Of a stretch of DNA of 64,000 nucleotides, positions 38,618-50,382 are shown in pieces. The notes under the pieces were generated by a model that was not told the DNA's origin, ran no database searches, and saw only the letters and a list, made by a program, of their open reading frames with translations. Both the position numbers and the translations under genes were made by a program. This DNA is from Bathymodiolus brooksi. Its lineage: Eukaryota > Mollusca > Bivalvia > Mytilida > Modiolidae. Every line of letters begins with the position of its first letter. Position 1 is the first letter of the stretch. Where the stretch lies: positions 27,947,804 to 28,011,803 of the forward strand of contig OY804579.1 of assembly GCA_963680875.1 (NCBI GenBank). The letters run 5' to 3'.

Positions 38618-40600
38618 TTAACATATATTACGGAATTTTTTATGAACTTTGAACTTTTACCGATTTTGACCGATTACGCAAATTAGAAAAAAGGGGGGAT
38701 GAAATTAAAAAAAATCTTCTCCTCTGAAACTACTGAGCCAATCTGATCCTTAGGTGGTCCCCTTTCAAAATTGTGTCCGTCAGCGCCGTCCTGTATCCAA
38801 GATGGCCGCCATTACTAAAAATAGAAATTTCTTCAAATGGCCAAATCTGCTCTATTTTATGCCAGAAATTGCCCACATTTGAACTGTATAAGCATAATGG
38901 TGAGCTTTTTAATATATATCACGGGATTTTTTATGAACTTTGAACTTTTACCGATTATGCAAATTAGAAAAAAAGGGGGATGAAATTAAAAAAAAATCTT
39001 CTCTGAAACTACTGAGCCAATCTCAACCAAACTTTGCTGAAATGATCCTTAGGTGGTCCCCTTTCAAAATTGTGTCCGTCAGCGCCGTCCTGTATCCAAG
39101 ATGGCCGCCATTACTAAAAATAGAAATTTCTTCAAATGGCCAAATCTGCTCTATTTTAAGCCAGAAAGTGCCCACATTTGAACTGTATAAGCATAATGAT
39201 GAGCTTTTTAATATATATTACGGGATTTTTTATGAACTTTGAACTTTTACCGATTATGCAAATTAGAAAAAAAGGGGGATGAAATTTAAAAAAAATCTTC
39301 TCCTCTGAAACTACTGAGCCAATCTCAACCAAACTTTGCTGAAATGATCCTTAGGTGGTCCCCTTTCAAAATTGTGTCCGTCAGCGCCGTCCGGTATCCA
39401 AGATGGCCGCCATTACTAAAAATAGAAATTTCTTCAAATGGCCAAATCTGCTCTATTTTAAGCCAGAAAGTGCCCACATTTGAACTGTATAAGCATAATG
39501 ATGAGCTTTTTAATATATATTACGGGATTTTTTATGAATTTTGAACTTTTACCGATTATGCAAATTAGAAAAAAAGGGGGATGAAATTTAAAAAAAATCT
39601 TCTCCTCTGAAACTACTGAGCCAATCTCAACCAAACTTTGCTGAAATGATCCTTAGGTGCTCCCCTTTCAAAATTGTGTCCGTCAGCGCCGTCCTGTATC
39701 CAAGATGGCCGCCATTACTAAAAATAGAAATTTCTTCAAATGGCCAAATCTGCTCTATTTTAAGCCAGAAAGTGCCCAAATTTGAACTGTATAAGCATAA
39801 TGATGAGCTTTTTAACATATATTACAGAATTTTTTATGAACTTTGAACTTTTACCGATTTTGACCGATTATGCAAATTAGAAAAAGGGGGAATGAAATTT
39901 AAAAAAATCTTCTCCTCTGAAACTACTGAGCCAATCTCAACCAAACTTTGCTGAAATGATCCTTAGGAGGTCCCCTTTCAAATTTGTGTCCGTCAGCGCC
40001 GTCCTGTATCCAAGATGGCCACCATTACTAAAAAAAGAAATTTCTTCAAATGGCCAAAACTGCTCTATTTTAAGCCAGAAAGTGTCCAAATTTGAACTGT
40101 ATAAGCATAATGATGAGCTTTTTAACATATATTACGGGATTTTTTATGAACTTTGAACTTTTACCGATTTTGACCGATTATGCAAATTAGAAAAAAGGGG
40201 GGATGAAATCAAAAAAATCTTCTCCTCTGAAACTACTGAGCCAATCTCAACCAAACTTTGCTGAAATGATCCTTAGGTGGTCCCCTTTCAAAATTGTGTC
40301 CGTCAGCGCCGTCCTGTATCCAAGATGGCCGCCATTACTAAAAATAGAAATTTCTTCAAATGGCCAAAACTGCTCTATTTTAAGCCAGAAAGTGCCCAAA
40401 TTTGAACTGTATAAGCATAATGATGAGCTTTTTAACATATATTACGGGATTTTTTTATGAACTTTGAACTTTTACCGATTTTGACCGATTATGCAAATTA
40501 GAAAAAAGGGGGGATGAAATTAAAAAAAATCTTCTCCTCTGAAACTACTGAGCCAATCTCAACCAAACTTTGCTGAAATGATTCTTGAGTGGTTCTCTTC
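38618..40600 (+). repeat. ~301-311-bp monomer array of O3
   Basis: Six or more monomers marked by AA(C/T)ATATATTACGGG near 38620, 38910, 39211, 39512, 39813, 40123 and 40434. The first lacks the segment CAACCAAACTTTGCTGAA. Each carries ATGCAAAT (one ACGCAAAT variant) and CCAAGATGGCC(G/A)CC. It is the same array type as 2908-5061. Confidence 0.9.
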
Positions 40601-40870
40601 CAAAATTGTGTCAGACATTTCAGAACACCGACCAAGATGGCCGCCACAGCCGAACTTAATTTAACATAGGACCGACCCTATGTGAAATTCCCATAAAAAT
40701 CTTTTTGTCTGAAACCATTTGCTCAATAAGAACAAAATTTTTATGAAATAGTCTTTGGATTGTTCTCTTCCAAAAATGTGTCTGGCGGTTCGACCCTTCG
40801 ATCCATTTTTTTTTTTACCTGCAATTTTGAAATAAATCTGATTACCCATCTTGGAGTTCTTGCCCTTTTT
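40601..40870 (+). other. O3 body: two diverged core repeats before nested O4
   Basis: Diverged ~160-bp cores with CCAAGATGGCCGCCACAG and AACATAGGACC, then a T-run and TTGGAGTTCTTGCCCTTTTT, where O4 is inserted. The same TTGGAGTTATTGCCC motif recurs at ~43912 in the O3 tail and provides the empty site. Confidence 0.7.
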
Positions 40871-43761
40871 AGCTCACCTGGCCTTTAGGCCATGTGAGCT
40901 ATTGTCATCACTTTTCGTCCGTCGTCTGTCGTCCGTCGTCCGTCCGTCAACATTTCACATTTTAATCTTCTCCTCAGAAACCACTGGACCAATTGCAACC
41001 AAACTTTGGTGGAATGGTCCTTGGATGGCCCCCTTTCAAAATTGTGTCCGGTGATCCCGACTTCCAACCAAGATGGCCACCAAGCTAAAAATAGAAAAAA
41101 GGGGGGATGAAATTTTAAATGTCCATTGCTGCTTTAGTGTAAGTCAAAATGAGCTCAAATTTTAACTGCAGCTACATGGCAAGGAGTAGTTTAACTTATA
41201 TTCCGGGTTTTTCTGTGAAATTTTTCTTTCAGCCGATATATACCGATTATGCAAATTAAGCATATTTTGATTAAAGATCACATTTAAATCTTCTCCTCTG
41301 AAACCGCTGAACCAAATTAAACCAAACTGGCAGGGATGGTCCCTGGGTGGTTTCCTTTCAAAATTGTGTCCGACAGCCCCGCCCTCCATTCAAGATGGCC
41401 GCTGTTGCTAAAAATAGAAATTTCTTCAAATGGCCAAAACTGCTCTATTTTAAGCCAGAATGTGCCCAAATTTGAACTGTGTAAGCATAATGATGAGCTT
41501 TTTTTATGAACTTTGAACTTTTGCCAATTTTGACCGATTATGCAAATTAGAAAAAAGGGGGGATGAAATTAAAAAAAAAACTTCTCCTCGGAAACTACTG
41601 AGCCAATATCAACCAAATTTTGCTGAAATGATTCTTGGATGGCCCCCTTCCAAAATTGTGTCCGTTGATCCCGACTTCCAACCAAGATGGCCACCAAGCT
41701 CAAAATAGAAAAAAAAGGGGATGAAATTTTAATTGTCCATTGCTGCTTTAGTGTAAGTCATAATGAGCTAAAATTTTAACTGCAGCTACATGGCAAGAAG
41801 TAGTTTAACATATATTCCGGGTTTTTCTGTGAAATTTTTCTTTCAGCCGATATATACCGATTATGCAAATTAGGCATATTTTGATAAAAGATCACATTTA
41901 AATCTTCTCCTCTGAAACCGCTGAACCAAATTAAACCAAACCTGGAAGGGATGGTCCCTTTCAAAATTGTGTCCGACAGCCCCGCCCTCCATTCAAGATG
42001 GCCACTGTTACTAAAAATAGAAATTTCTTAAAATGGCCAAAACTGCTCTATTTTAAGCCAGAATGTGCCCAAATTTGAACTGTGTAAGCATAATGATGAG
42101 CTTTTTAGCATATATTACAGGAATTTTTATGAACTTTGAACTTTTGCCGATTTTGACCGATTATGCAAATTAGAAAAAAGGGGGGATGAAATTTAAAAAA
42201 AATCTTCTCCTCGGAAACTACTGAGCCAATATCAACCAAATTTTGCTGAAATGATTCTTGGATGGCCCCCTTCCAAAATTGTGTCCGTTGATCCCGACTT
42301 CCAACCAAGATGGCCCGCTAAGCTCAAAATAAAAAAAGGGGGGATGAAATTTTAATTGTCCATTCCTGCTTTAGTGTAAGTCAAAATGAGCTGAAATTGT
42401 AACTGCAGCTACATGGCAAGTAGTAGTTTAACATATATTGCGTGTTTTTCTGTGAAATTTTTCTTTCAGCCGATATATACCGATTATGCAAATTAGGCAT
42501 ATTTTGATAAAAGATCACATTTAAATCTTCTCCTCTGAAACCGCTGAACCAAATTAAACCAAACCTGGAAGGGATGGTACCTGGGTGGGTCCCTTTCAAA
42601 ATTGTGTCCGACAGCCCCGCCCTCCATTCAAGATGGCCGCTGTTACTAAAAATAGAAATTTCTTCAAATGGCCAAAACTGCTCTATTTTAAGCCAGAATG
42701 TGCCCAAATTTGAACTGTATAAGCATAATGATGAGCTTTTCAGCATGTATGACAGGATTTTTTATGAACTTTGAACTTTTGCCGATTTTGACTGATTATG
42801 CAAATTAGAAAAAAGGGGGGATGAAATTTAAAAAAAATCTTCTCTGAAACTACTGAGCCAATCTCAACCAAACTTTGTTGAAATGATTCTTGGATGGCCC
42901 CCTTCCAAAATTGTGTCCGGTGATCCTGACTTCCAACCAAGATGGCTGCCAAGCTCAAAATAGAAAAAAGGGGGGATGAAATTTTAATTGTCCATTGCTG
43001 CTTTAGTGTAAGTCAAAATGAGCTGAAATTTTAACTGCAGCTACATGGCAAGAAGTAGTTTAGCATATATTCCGGGTTTCTTTCAGCCGATATATACCGA
43101 TTATGCAAATTAGGCATATTTTGATAAAAGATCGCATTTAAATCTTCTCCTCTGAAACCGCTGAACCAAATTAAACCAAACCTGGCAGGGATGGTCCCTG
43201 GGTGGTTCCCTTTCAAATTTGTGTCCGACAGCCCCGCCCTCCATTCAAGATGGCTGCTGTTACTAAAAATAGAAATTTCTTCAATTGTCCATTGGTGCTT
43301 TAGTATAAGTCAAAATGAGCTCAAATTTGAACTGCAGCTACATGGCAAGGAGTAGTTTAGCAGATATTCAGGGGTTTTTTTTGAAATTTTTCTTTCAGCC
43401 GATTTATACCGATTATTCAAATTAAGCATATTTTGATAAAAGATCACATTTAAGTCTTCTCCTCTGAAACCGCTGAACCAAATTTGTGTCTGGTGGTCCC
43501 GCCCTCTGACCAAGATGGCTGCACAGCTGTACTTAGTTTAACATAGGACCCTATGGGAAATTCACATAAAAACCATCTTGTCTGGAACCAGTAGCTCAAT
43601 TAAAACCAAACTTTGATGGAATAGTCATTGGATGGTCCTCTTCCAAAATGGTGTCCGGCAGTTGCGCTCTCCCGCTAAGATGACCGCCACAGTGCAGTTG
43701 CGTTGTTATTGAAAGCAGCTTTGATCCAGGTGAGCGATTACAGGCTCCTGGGAGCCTCTGG
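40871..43761 (+). mobile_element. O4: Helentron-like element nested in O3
   Basis: The 5' hairpin is AGCTCACCTGGCC-TTTA-GGCCATGTGAGCT with one mismatch, followed by CGTCCGTCGTCTGTCGTCCG. The body has about 3.5 higher-order units of ~610-630 bp, marked by TGTCCATTGCTGC at ~41119, 41731, 42356 and 42987. Each unit combines a GTCCATTGCTGC-type and an outer-monomer-type half. The 3' end is CCAGGTGAGCGATTACAGG, a hairpin AGGCTCC-TG-GGAGCCT, then CTGG 43758-43761. The flanks GCCCTTTTT / TTTCATCAAA rejoin to the intact site at 43921. Confidence 0.76.
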
Positions 43762-44392
43762 TTTCATCAAATTTAAAAAAAAAAAATTAATACTTTTCGT
43801 CTTATATTTCAAAAACTATAAGGGATAAAGGTTAAGTTTAAATTTCAAAAATTTGCAGCATGTCAAGATCTTCCTACCCTGCAATTTTGAAGTAAATCCA
43901 ATTACCCATTTTGGAGTTATTGCCCTTTTTTCATCAAAATGTTCTCAATTTTAATACTATCATCTTATATCTCAAAAACTATTAGAGATAGAGGGAAAGT
44001 TTAAACTGCAAAAATGTTCAGCATGTCAAGATCTACAAAAAATTTCCCACAGTTAAAAATGTGCGACAGCTGTGAATAGTTATTCCTCTTGAAAAGCATT
44101 TTTTTGTTGACTCACTGCTTTTGGTTACTCAAATAATCAAAGGGAAGCAACTCTATTACAAAATGTGAAGTCGGAAAAGCTAAATTTTGAGAATCATTGA
44201 CATATATGTTTTTTTACAGCAATTTTGATAACTTACATTAAAGGGGGAACCCCTGCCCACATTTTTTTGTAGAAGGGGTCTGCAATGACGAAGGCTACAT
44301 TTGTTAATTTATTTTACCGAAGTTATCAAGTTTTATTGACTGATGTTGTTATTATACCCAGGTGAGCTATACAGGCTCCTGGGAGCCTCTAG
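43762..44392 (+). other. 3' tail of O3
   Basis: Contains two copies of an ATATYTCAAAAACTAT.AGRGATA segment with TTCAGCATGTCAAGATCT, related to 22440-22600 at the 5' side of O2. About 330 bp of AT-rich unique tail with AAAGGGGGAACCCC follow, and then the terminal structures. No gene seen. Confidence 0.65.
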
Positions 44393-45046
44393 TTCATCAT
44401 TAGGCCATGTGAGGTATTGCCATCACTTGGCGTCTGTCGTCCGTCCGTTAACTTTTTCATATTTTAATCTTCTCCTCTGAAACAACTTGGCCAAATAGAA
44501 CCAAGCTTGGCAGTAAGCATTTATGTAAGGTCCTCTATAAAGTTTCTCCATTCCGTTCCGTTCCACCAACAAATATGGCCGTTCCGTTCCACCAACAAAT
44601 ATGGCCACCAAGGGCAATTCTTGTTTCTGATTGGTTACTGTTTAAAAAAAATCTTCTCTGAAACTGCTTGGCAAAATGGAGCCAAACTTGGCAGGAAACA
44701 TCTATGTAAGATCCTCTATAAAGCTTCTTCATTTGGTTCTATTCGGCTAGCAAACATGGCCGCCAAGATTAATTCTTTTTTCTGATTGGCTAATGTTAAA
44801 AAAATCTTCTCCTCTGATACATCTTGGCCAAATGGAGCCAAACTTGGCAGGAAGCATCCATGTAAGGTCCAAGCCTGGCATAGATGGTCCTTGTGTGTGT
44901 CCCTTTCAAAATTGTGTCCGACAGCCCCACTCTCCATTCAAGATGGCTGCTGTTTTTTAAGGTAATGATTATCTCCCTTTGAAATTTGCTTCAGTATCAT
45001 TCTATTTTCAGGTGAGCGATACAGGCTCAGTGGGCTGAGCTTCTAG
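44393..45046 (+). mobile_element. O5: short Helentron-like element abutting O3
   Basis: Starts directly after the CTAG of O3 with TTCATCATTAGGCCATGTGAGG, a worn 5' hairpin, then TATTGCCATCACTTGGCG and CGTCCGTCCG. It holds about three ~155-180-bp cores (CTTCTCCTCTGAAAC at ~44469, 44652 and 44807) and a 26-bp tandem duplication at ~44558-44605. The 3' end is CAGGTGAGCGATACAGG, a stem GCTCAG-TGGG-CTGAGC, and CTAG (45043-45046). It adjoins a reverse-transcriptase fragment whose frame it terminates. Confidence 0.66.
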
Positions 45047-45679
45047 TTCTTTTTCAATACTGGTGTTAAGATGCCAATTTTCAAAGTATCTGGAATATTA
45101 AGCTCTTCAAATATTTGGTTGATGATACTACAGATTTCTGTTGCCAATTCAGCATTTGCAAATTTAAAGTGTTCTGCTTGTATCCCATTTTCATCAGCAG
45201 CTTTCCCATTATTCAGCTTTCGGATAGCTTGTTTTACTTCTGCTTCTGTTGCTGGTGGGATTTTCACCTTATTGGCTATTACTTCTGCTATAATGTCATT
45301 TTGTATTGTGCAGAGGCTGTTTTGTTCTAGATCAAATTTGTCTTCGTCCAGATTAGGAGTAGCTAGATTTTCAAAATGTATTCTCCAGGCTTCCATGATA
45401 TTACTTTGGTTGTATTTAACATTGTCTATGACCAGTGTGTCAGTTTTTATTGCAGAGTTACTTCTCTGCATTCTTAGCAATTTGTGGAATGTTTTACTAT
45501 CGTCTTGAGATGCTACCATAATTTCTGAGATCAGTTTGTCCTTCTTTGAGGCATATGCTTGTCGCTGTACTTGACGCAATGTTCGTTTTTTCTTTATCAT
45601 ATTCTTTCTTTCGCTTTCAGTGCTACTGTTCGATTTTCCCTTATTTTCCCAAATCCAGTGTGCTTCTTTAGCCTCTTTA
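45043..45679 (-). pseudogene. Non-LTR retrotransposon reverse-transcriptase fragment
   Basis: The open minus-strand frame runs from ~45699 to a TAG at 45043. It begins with a linker rich in K, R and Q (KWSVPKEAKEAHWIWENKG, then RQVQRQAYASKKDKLISEI), followed by a segment with WRIHFENLATP. It ends with the start of the reverse-transcriptase domain, LNNGKAADENGIQAEHFK and GILTPVLKKN. These are the usual conserved blocks just before and at the N-terminus of the RT of non-LTR (LINE) elements; the clade is not resolved. The catalytic YADD box and everything downstream are missing because element O5 joins here; the TAG stop is the CTAG end of O5. The upstream side is cut by a MITE at 45680. It is a dead relic. 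Confidence 0.8.
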
Positions 45680-45965
45680 GGGACAGACCATTTAACTTGC
45701 AGGGGGGAGGGGTTATGGTGTTTTTTTTTCGTTCAGATTTTTTTTCCCGGACAACACAACAGTTGGAATATTTATTTTTTTTTGTCGCGCAAAGCGCAAT
45801 TTTTTTTTACAATATTTAACATTAGGTTATATGACAAATTCTTTGAATCAGATTATTTTTTTTTCCTCCACCAAAATCAGAATATTTTTTTCAGCAACAT
45901 TGGGAATCAGAATATTTTTTTAGAAAAAAACCATAACCCCCCCTGTAAGTTAAATGGTCGGGCCC
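45680..45965. mobile_element. Harbinger-like MITE, 286 bp, TTA target duplication
   Basis: The left end, GGGACAGACCATTTAACTT, pairs with the right end, AAGTTAAATGGTCGGGCCC; G-rich and C-rich runs then continue the pairing to GGTTATGG / CCATAACC. TTA is present on both sides (45677-45679 and 45966-45968). A 3-bp TTA duplication with GGG-starting ends fits PIF/Harbinger elements. The interior is T-rich with three copies of AATCAGAATATTTTTTT-like sequence and no coding capacity. Confidence 0.72.
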
Positions 45966-46067
45966 TTAGATGCTTGGTCGATGTTGATCACCTGGCGTCT
46001 GTGGTTTTCATCTGTGTCATCGCATGTAAACTTTTACATTTTAATCGTCTTCTCTGAAACCACTGAT
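45966..46067. other. RT-element remainder and degenerate Helentron 5' fragment
   Basis: On the minus strand, the first ~20 bp after the MITE continue the RT-fragment frame (IDQAS followed by KEAKEAH when the MITE is removed). From ~45985 the plus strand has ATCACCTGGCGTCTGTG, GTAAACTTTTACATTTTAATC and CTTCTCTGAAACCACTGATGG, which look like a worn element 5' end and part of one core. Confidence 0.5.
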
Positions 46068-46588
46068 GGTAAACTTGATCTTTTATTGTTAATTATATTT
46101 ACACATACAGTAGTGTATTAAGATGGAAAACACCATCTGCTATTGTAACAAAAAATTTGTTAATTCTATTTACTGTTGTTTAAGATGGTAAACTCTATCT
46201 ATTATTGTTAATTCTGTTTACAGTAACGTAAAATGGTAAACTCGATCTATTATTGTTAATTCTGTTTACAGTAACGTGAAATGGTAAACTCTATCTATTA
46301 TTGTTAATTCTGTTTACAGTAACGTAAAATGGTAAACTCTATCTATTATTGTTAATTCTGTTTACAGTAATGTAAAATGGTAAACTATCTATTATTGTTA
46401 ATTCTGTTTCCAGTAATGTAAAATGGTAAACTCGATCTGTTATTGTTAATTCTGTTTACAGTAACGTAAAATGGTAAACTCTATCTATTATTGTTAATTC
46501 TGTTTACAGTAACGTAAAATGGTAAACTCTATCTATTATTGTTAATTCTGTTTACAGTAACGTAAAATGGTAAACTCTATCTATTATT
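46068..46588 (+). repeat. 48-bp minisatellite, left part
   Basis: About ten tandem copies of a 48-bp unit containing GGTAAACTCTATCTATTATTG, TTAATTCTGTTTACAGTAACG and TAAAATGG (written as pieces). The first two copies are of the shorter TACTGTTGTTTAAGATGG form seen again at 54.95-55.9 kb. Interrupted by O6 within CTATTATT. Confidence 0.93.
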
Positions 46589-48288
46589 AGCTCACCTGGC
46601 CATAGGCCATGTGAGTTTTTGTCATGGGTAAGCGTCCGTCGTCCGTCCGTCCGTTAGCTTTTCACATTTAAATCTTCTTCTCTGAAACCGCTGAACAGAT
46701 TTCAACCAAACTTGCCAGAAATGTTCACTGGATGGTCCTCTACCAGATTTGTGTTTTTGGTGCTGATTTGAAATCCAACATGGCTGCCAGGGTCCATAAT
46801 GTGTTCTCATTGGCTGAAATTTTAAAAATCTTCTTGTCAGAAACCACTAAGTCAATTGAATTGTGACTTTGCAGGAATGATCATTGGGTGGTCCTGTACT
46901 AAAATTGTGAATTGTTTGCCGATCGGAAATTCAAGATGGCCGCCATGACTCGACTTAGTTTAACATTGAACCCTATGGGAATTTCACATTTTCATCTTTT
47001 TTTCTGAAACCACAAAGCAGATTTGAACCAAACTTGGCAGAAATGTTCATTGTATGGTCATATACAAGATTTTTGTTTTTGGCACTGATCGGAAATCCAA
47101 CATGGCTGCCAGGGCCCATAATGTGTTCTGATTGGTCGAAATTTAAAAAATCTTCTTGTTAGAAACCACTAAGCCAATTGAATTGTGACTTTGCAGGAAT
47201 GATCATTGGGTGGTCCTGTACTAAACTTGTGAATCGTTTGCCGATCGGAAATTCAAGGTGGCCACCATGACTCGACTTAGTTTAACATAGGACTCTATGG
47301 GAATTTCACATTTTCATCTTTTTTTCTGAAACCACATAACAGATTTGAATCAAACTTGGCAGAAATGTTCATTGTATGGTCATATACAAGATTTTTGTTT
47401 TTGGCGCTGATCGGAAATCCAACATGGCTGCCAGGGCCCATAATGTGTTCTGATTGGTCGAAATTTTAAAAATCTTCTTGTTAGAAACCACTAAGCCAAT
47501 TGAATTGTGACTTTGCAGGAATGATCATTGGGTGGTCCTGTACTAAACTTGTGAATCGTTTGCCGATTGGAAATTCAAGATGGCCACCATGACTCGACTT
47601 AGTTTAACATAGGACTCTATGGGAATTTCACATTTTCATCTTTTTTTCTGAAACCACATAACAGATTTGAATCAAACTTGGCAGAAATGTTCATTGTATG
47701 GTCATATACAAGATTTTTGTTTTTGGCGCTGATCGGAAATCCAACATGGCTGCCAGGGCCCATAATGTGTTCTGATTGGTCGAAATTTAAAAAATCTTCT
47801 TGTTAGAAACCACTAAGCCAATTGAATTGTGACTTTGCAGGAATGATCATTGGGTGGTCCTGTACTAAACTTGTGAATCGTTTGCCAATCGGAAATTCAA
47901 GATGGCCACCATGACTCGACTTAGTTTAACATTGGACCCTATGGGAATTTCACATTTTCATCTTTTTTTCTGAAACCACAAAAAGATTTGAACCAAACTT
48001 GGCAGAAATGTTCATTGGATGGTCCTCTACCAGATTTGTGTTTTTGGTGCTGATTTGAAATCCAACATGGCTGCCAGGGTCCATAATGTGTTCTCATTGG
48101 CTGAAATTTTAAAAATCTTCTTGTCAGAAACCACCAAGCCAATTGAATTGTGACTTTGCAGGAATGATCATTGGGTGGTCCTGTACTAAACTTGTGAATC
48201 GTTTGCCGATCGAAAATTCAAGATGGCCACCATGACTCGACTTAGTTTAACATTGGACCCTATGGGAATTTCACATTTTCATCTTTTT

Positions 48289-48360
48289 AGCTCACCTGGC
48301 CATAGGCCATGTGAGCTTTTGTCATGGGTAAGCGTCCATCGTCCGTTCGTCCGTTAGCTT
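48289..48360 (+). other. Internal 5' end no. 1 of O6
   Basis: TTTTTAGCTCACCTGGCC-ATA-GGCCATGTGAGCT and the CGTCCATCGTCCGTTCGTCCG tract directly follow CATTTTCATC, where other units read TTTTTTTCTGAAACC. It starts at the same base as a true element terminus, 1700 bp after 46589. Confidence 0.82.
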
Positions 48361-50311
48361 TTCACATTTAAATCTTCTTCTCTGAAACCGCTGAACAGAA
48401 ATCAGCCAAACTTGCCAGAAATGTTCACTGGATGGTCCTCTACCAGATTTGTGTTTTTGGTGCTGATTTGAAATCCAACATGGCTGCCAGGGTCCATAAT
48501 GTGTTCTCATTGGCTGAAATTTTAAAAATCTTCTTGTCAGAAACCACTAAGTCAATTGAATTGTGACTTTGCAGGAATGATCATTGGGTGGTCCTGTACT
48601 AAAATTGTGAATTGTTTGCCGATCGGAAATTCAAGATGGCCGCCATGACTCGACTTAGTTTAACATTGAACCCTATGGGAATTTCACATTTTCATCTTTT
48701 TTTTCTGAAACCACAAAGCAGATTTGAACCAAACTTGGCAGAAATGTTCATTGTATGGTCATATACAAGATTTTTGTTTTTGGCACTGATCGGAAATCCA
48801 ACATGGCTGCCAGGGCCCATAATGTGTTCTGATTGGTCGAAATTTAAAAAATCTTCTTGTTAGAAACCACTAAGCCAATTGAATTGTGACTTTGCAGGAA
48901 TGATCATTGGGTGGTCCTGTACTAAACTTGTGAATCGTTTGCCGATCGGAAATTCAAGATGGCCACCATGACTCGACTTAGTTTAACATAGGACTCTATG
49001 GGAATTTCACATTTCCATCTTTTTTTCTGAAACCACATAACAGATTTGAATCAAACTTGGCAGAAATGTTCATTGTATGGTCATATACAAGATTTTTGTT
49101 TTTGGCGCTGATCGGAAATCCAACATGGCTGCCAGGGCCCATAATGTGTTCTGATTGGTCGAAATTTAAAAAATCTTCTTGTTAGAAACCACTAAGCCAA
49201 TTGAATTGTGACTTTGCAGGAATGATCATTGGGTGGTCCTGTACTAAACTTGTGAATCGTTTGCCAATCGGAAATTCAAGATGGCCACCATGACTCGACT
49301 TAGTTTAACATTGGACCCTATGGGAATTTCACATTTTCATCTTTTTTTCTGAAACCACAAAGCAGATTTGAACCAAACTTGGCAGAAATGTTCATTGGAT
49401 GGTCATATACAAGATTTTTGTTTTTGGCACTGATCGGAAATCCAACATGGCTGCCAGGGCCCATAATGTGTTCTGATTGGTCGAAATTTTAAAAATCTTC
49501 TTGTTAGAAACCACTAAGCCAATTGAATTGTGACTTTGCAGGAATGATCATTGGGTGGTCCTGTACTAAACTTGTGAATCGTTTGCCGATCGGAAATTCA
49601 AGATGGCCACCATGACTCGACTTAGTTTAACATAGGACTCTATGGGAATTTCACATTTTCATCTTTTTTTCTGAAACCACATAACAGATTTGAATCAAAC
49701 TTGGCAGAAATGTTCATTGTATGGTCATATACAAGATTTTTGTTTTTGGCGCTGATCGGAAATCCAACATGGCTGCCAGGGCCCATAATGTGTTCTGATT
49801 GGTCGAAATTTTAAAAATCTTCTTGTTAGAAACCACTAAGCCAATTGAATTGTGACTTTGCAGGAATGATCATTGGGTGGTCCTGTACTAAACTTGTGAA
49901 TCGTTTGCCAATCGGAAATTCAAGATGGCCACCATGACTCGACTTAGTTTAACATTGGACCCTATGGGAATTTCACATTTTCATCTTTTTTTCTGAAACC
50001 ACAAAAAGATTTGAACCAAACTTGGCAGAAATGTTCATTGGATGGTCCTCTACCAGATTTGTGTTTTTGGTGCTGATTTGAAATCCAACATGGCTGCCAG
50101 GGTCCATAATGTGTTCTCATTGGCTGAAATTTTAAAAATCTTCTTGTTAGAAACCACCAAGCCAATTGAATTGTGACTTTGCAGGAATGATCATTGGGTG
50201 GTCCTGTACTAAACTTGTGAATCGTTTGCCGATCGAAAATTCAAGATGGCCACCATGACTCGACTTAGTTTAACATTGGACCCTATGGGAATTTCACATT
50301 TTCATCTTTTT

Positions 50312-50382
50312 AGCTCACCTGGCCATAGGCCATGTGAGCTTTTGTCATGGGTAAGCGTCCGTCGTCCGTCCGTCCGTTAGCT
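50312..50382 (+). other. Internal 5' end no. 2 of O6
   Basis: Same junction as at 48289, 2023 bp further on. The segments 47939-48510 and 49962-50533 correspond at this offset, so the junction was copied as part of a tandem duplication. Confidence 0.82.

Larger units (their letters stand above)
35017..44392 (+). mobile_element. O3: outer Helentron-like element containing nested E9 and O4
   Basis: The 5' hairpin at 35017 is the same as O2's. The 5' body is at 35017-35710, then E9 (35711-38617), then the ~306-bp array (38618-~40600), a core segment to 40870, nested O4 (40871-43761), and a 3' tail (43762-44392). The tail ends in CCAGGTGAGCTATACAGG, a hairpin AGGCTCC-TG-GGAGCCT, and CTAG (44389-44392). 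Removing E9 and O4 leaves continuous, self-consistent sequence at both junctions. No transposase is visible. Confidence 0.68.

Noticed and set aside
1229..43513. Minus-strand open frames across the arrays
   Set aside because: Shadows of the same repeats; positions and lengths shift with array variants.
45071..45508. Plus-strand frame of 145 codons opposite the RT fragment
   Set aside because: Hydrophobic antisense shadow; the minus-strand frame carries the recognisable RT motifs.
45559..46057. Plus-strand frames rich in F and L through the MITE
   Set aside because: Produced by T-runs of the MITE interior.
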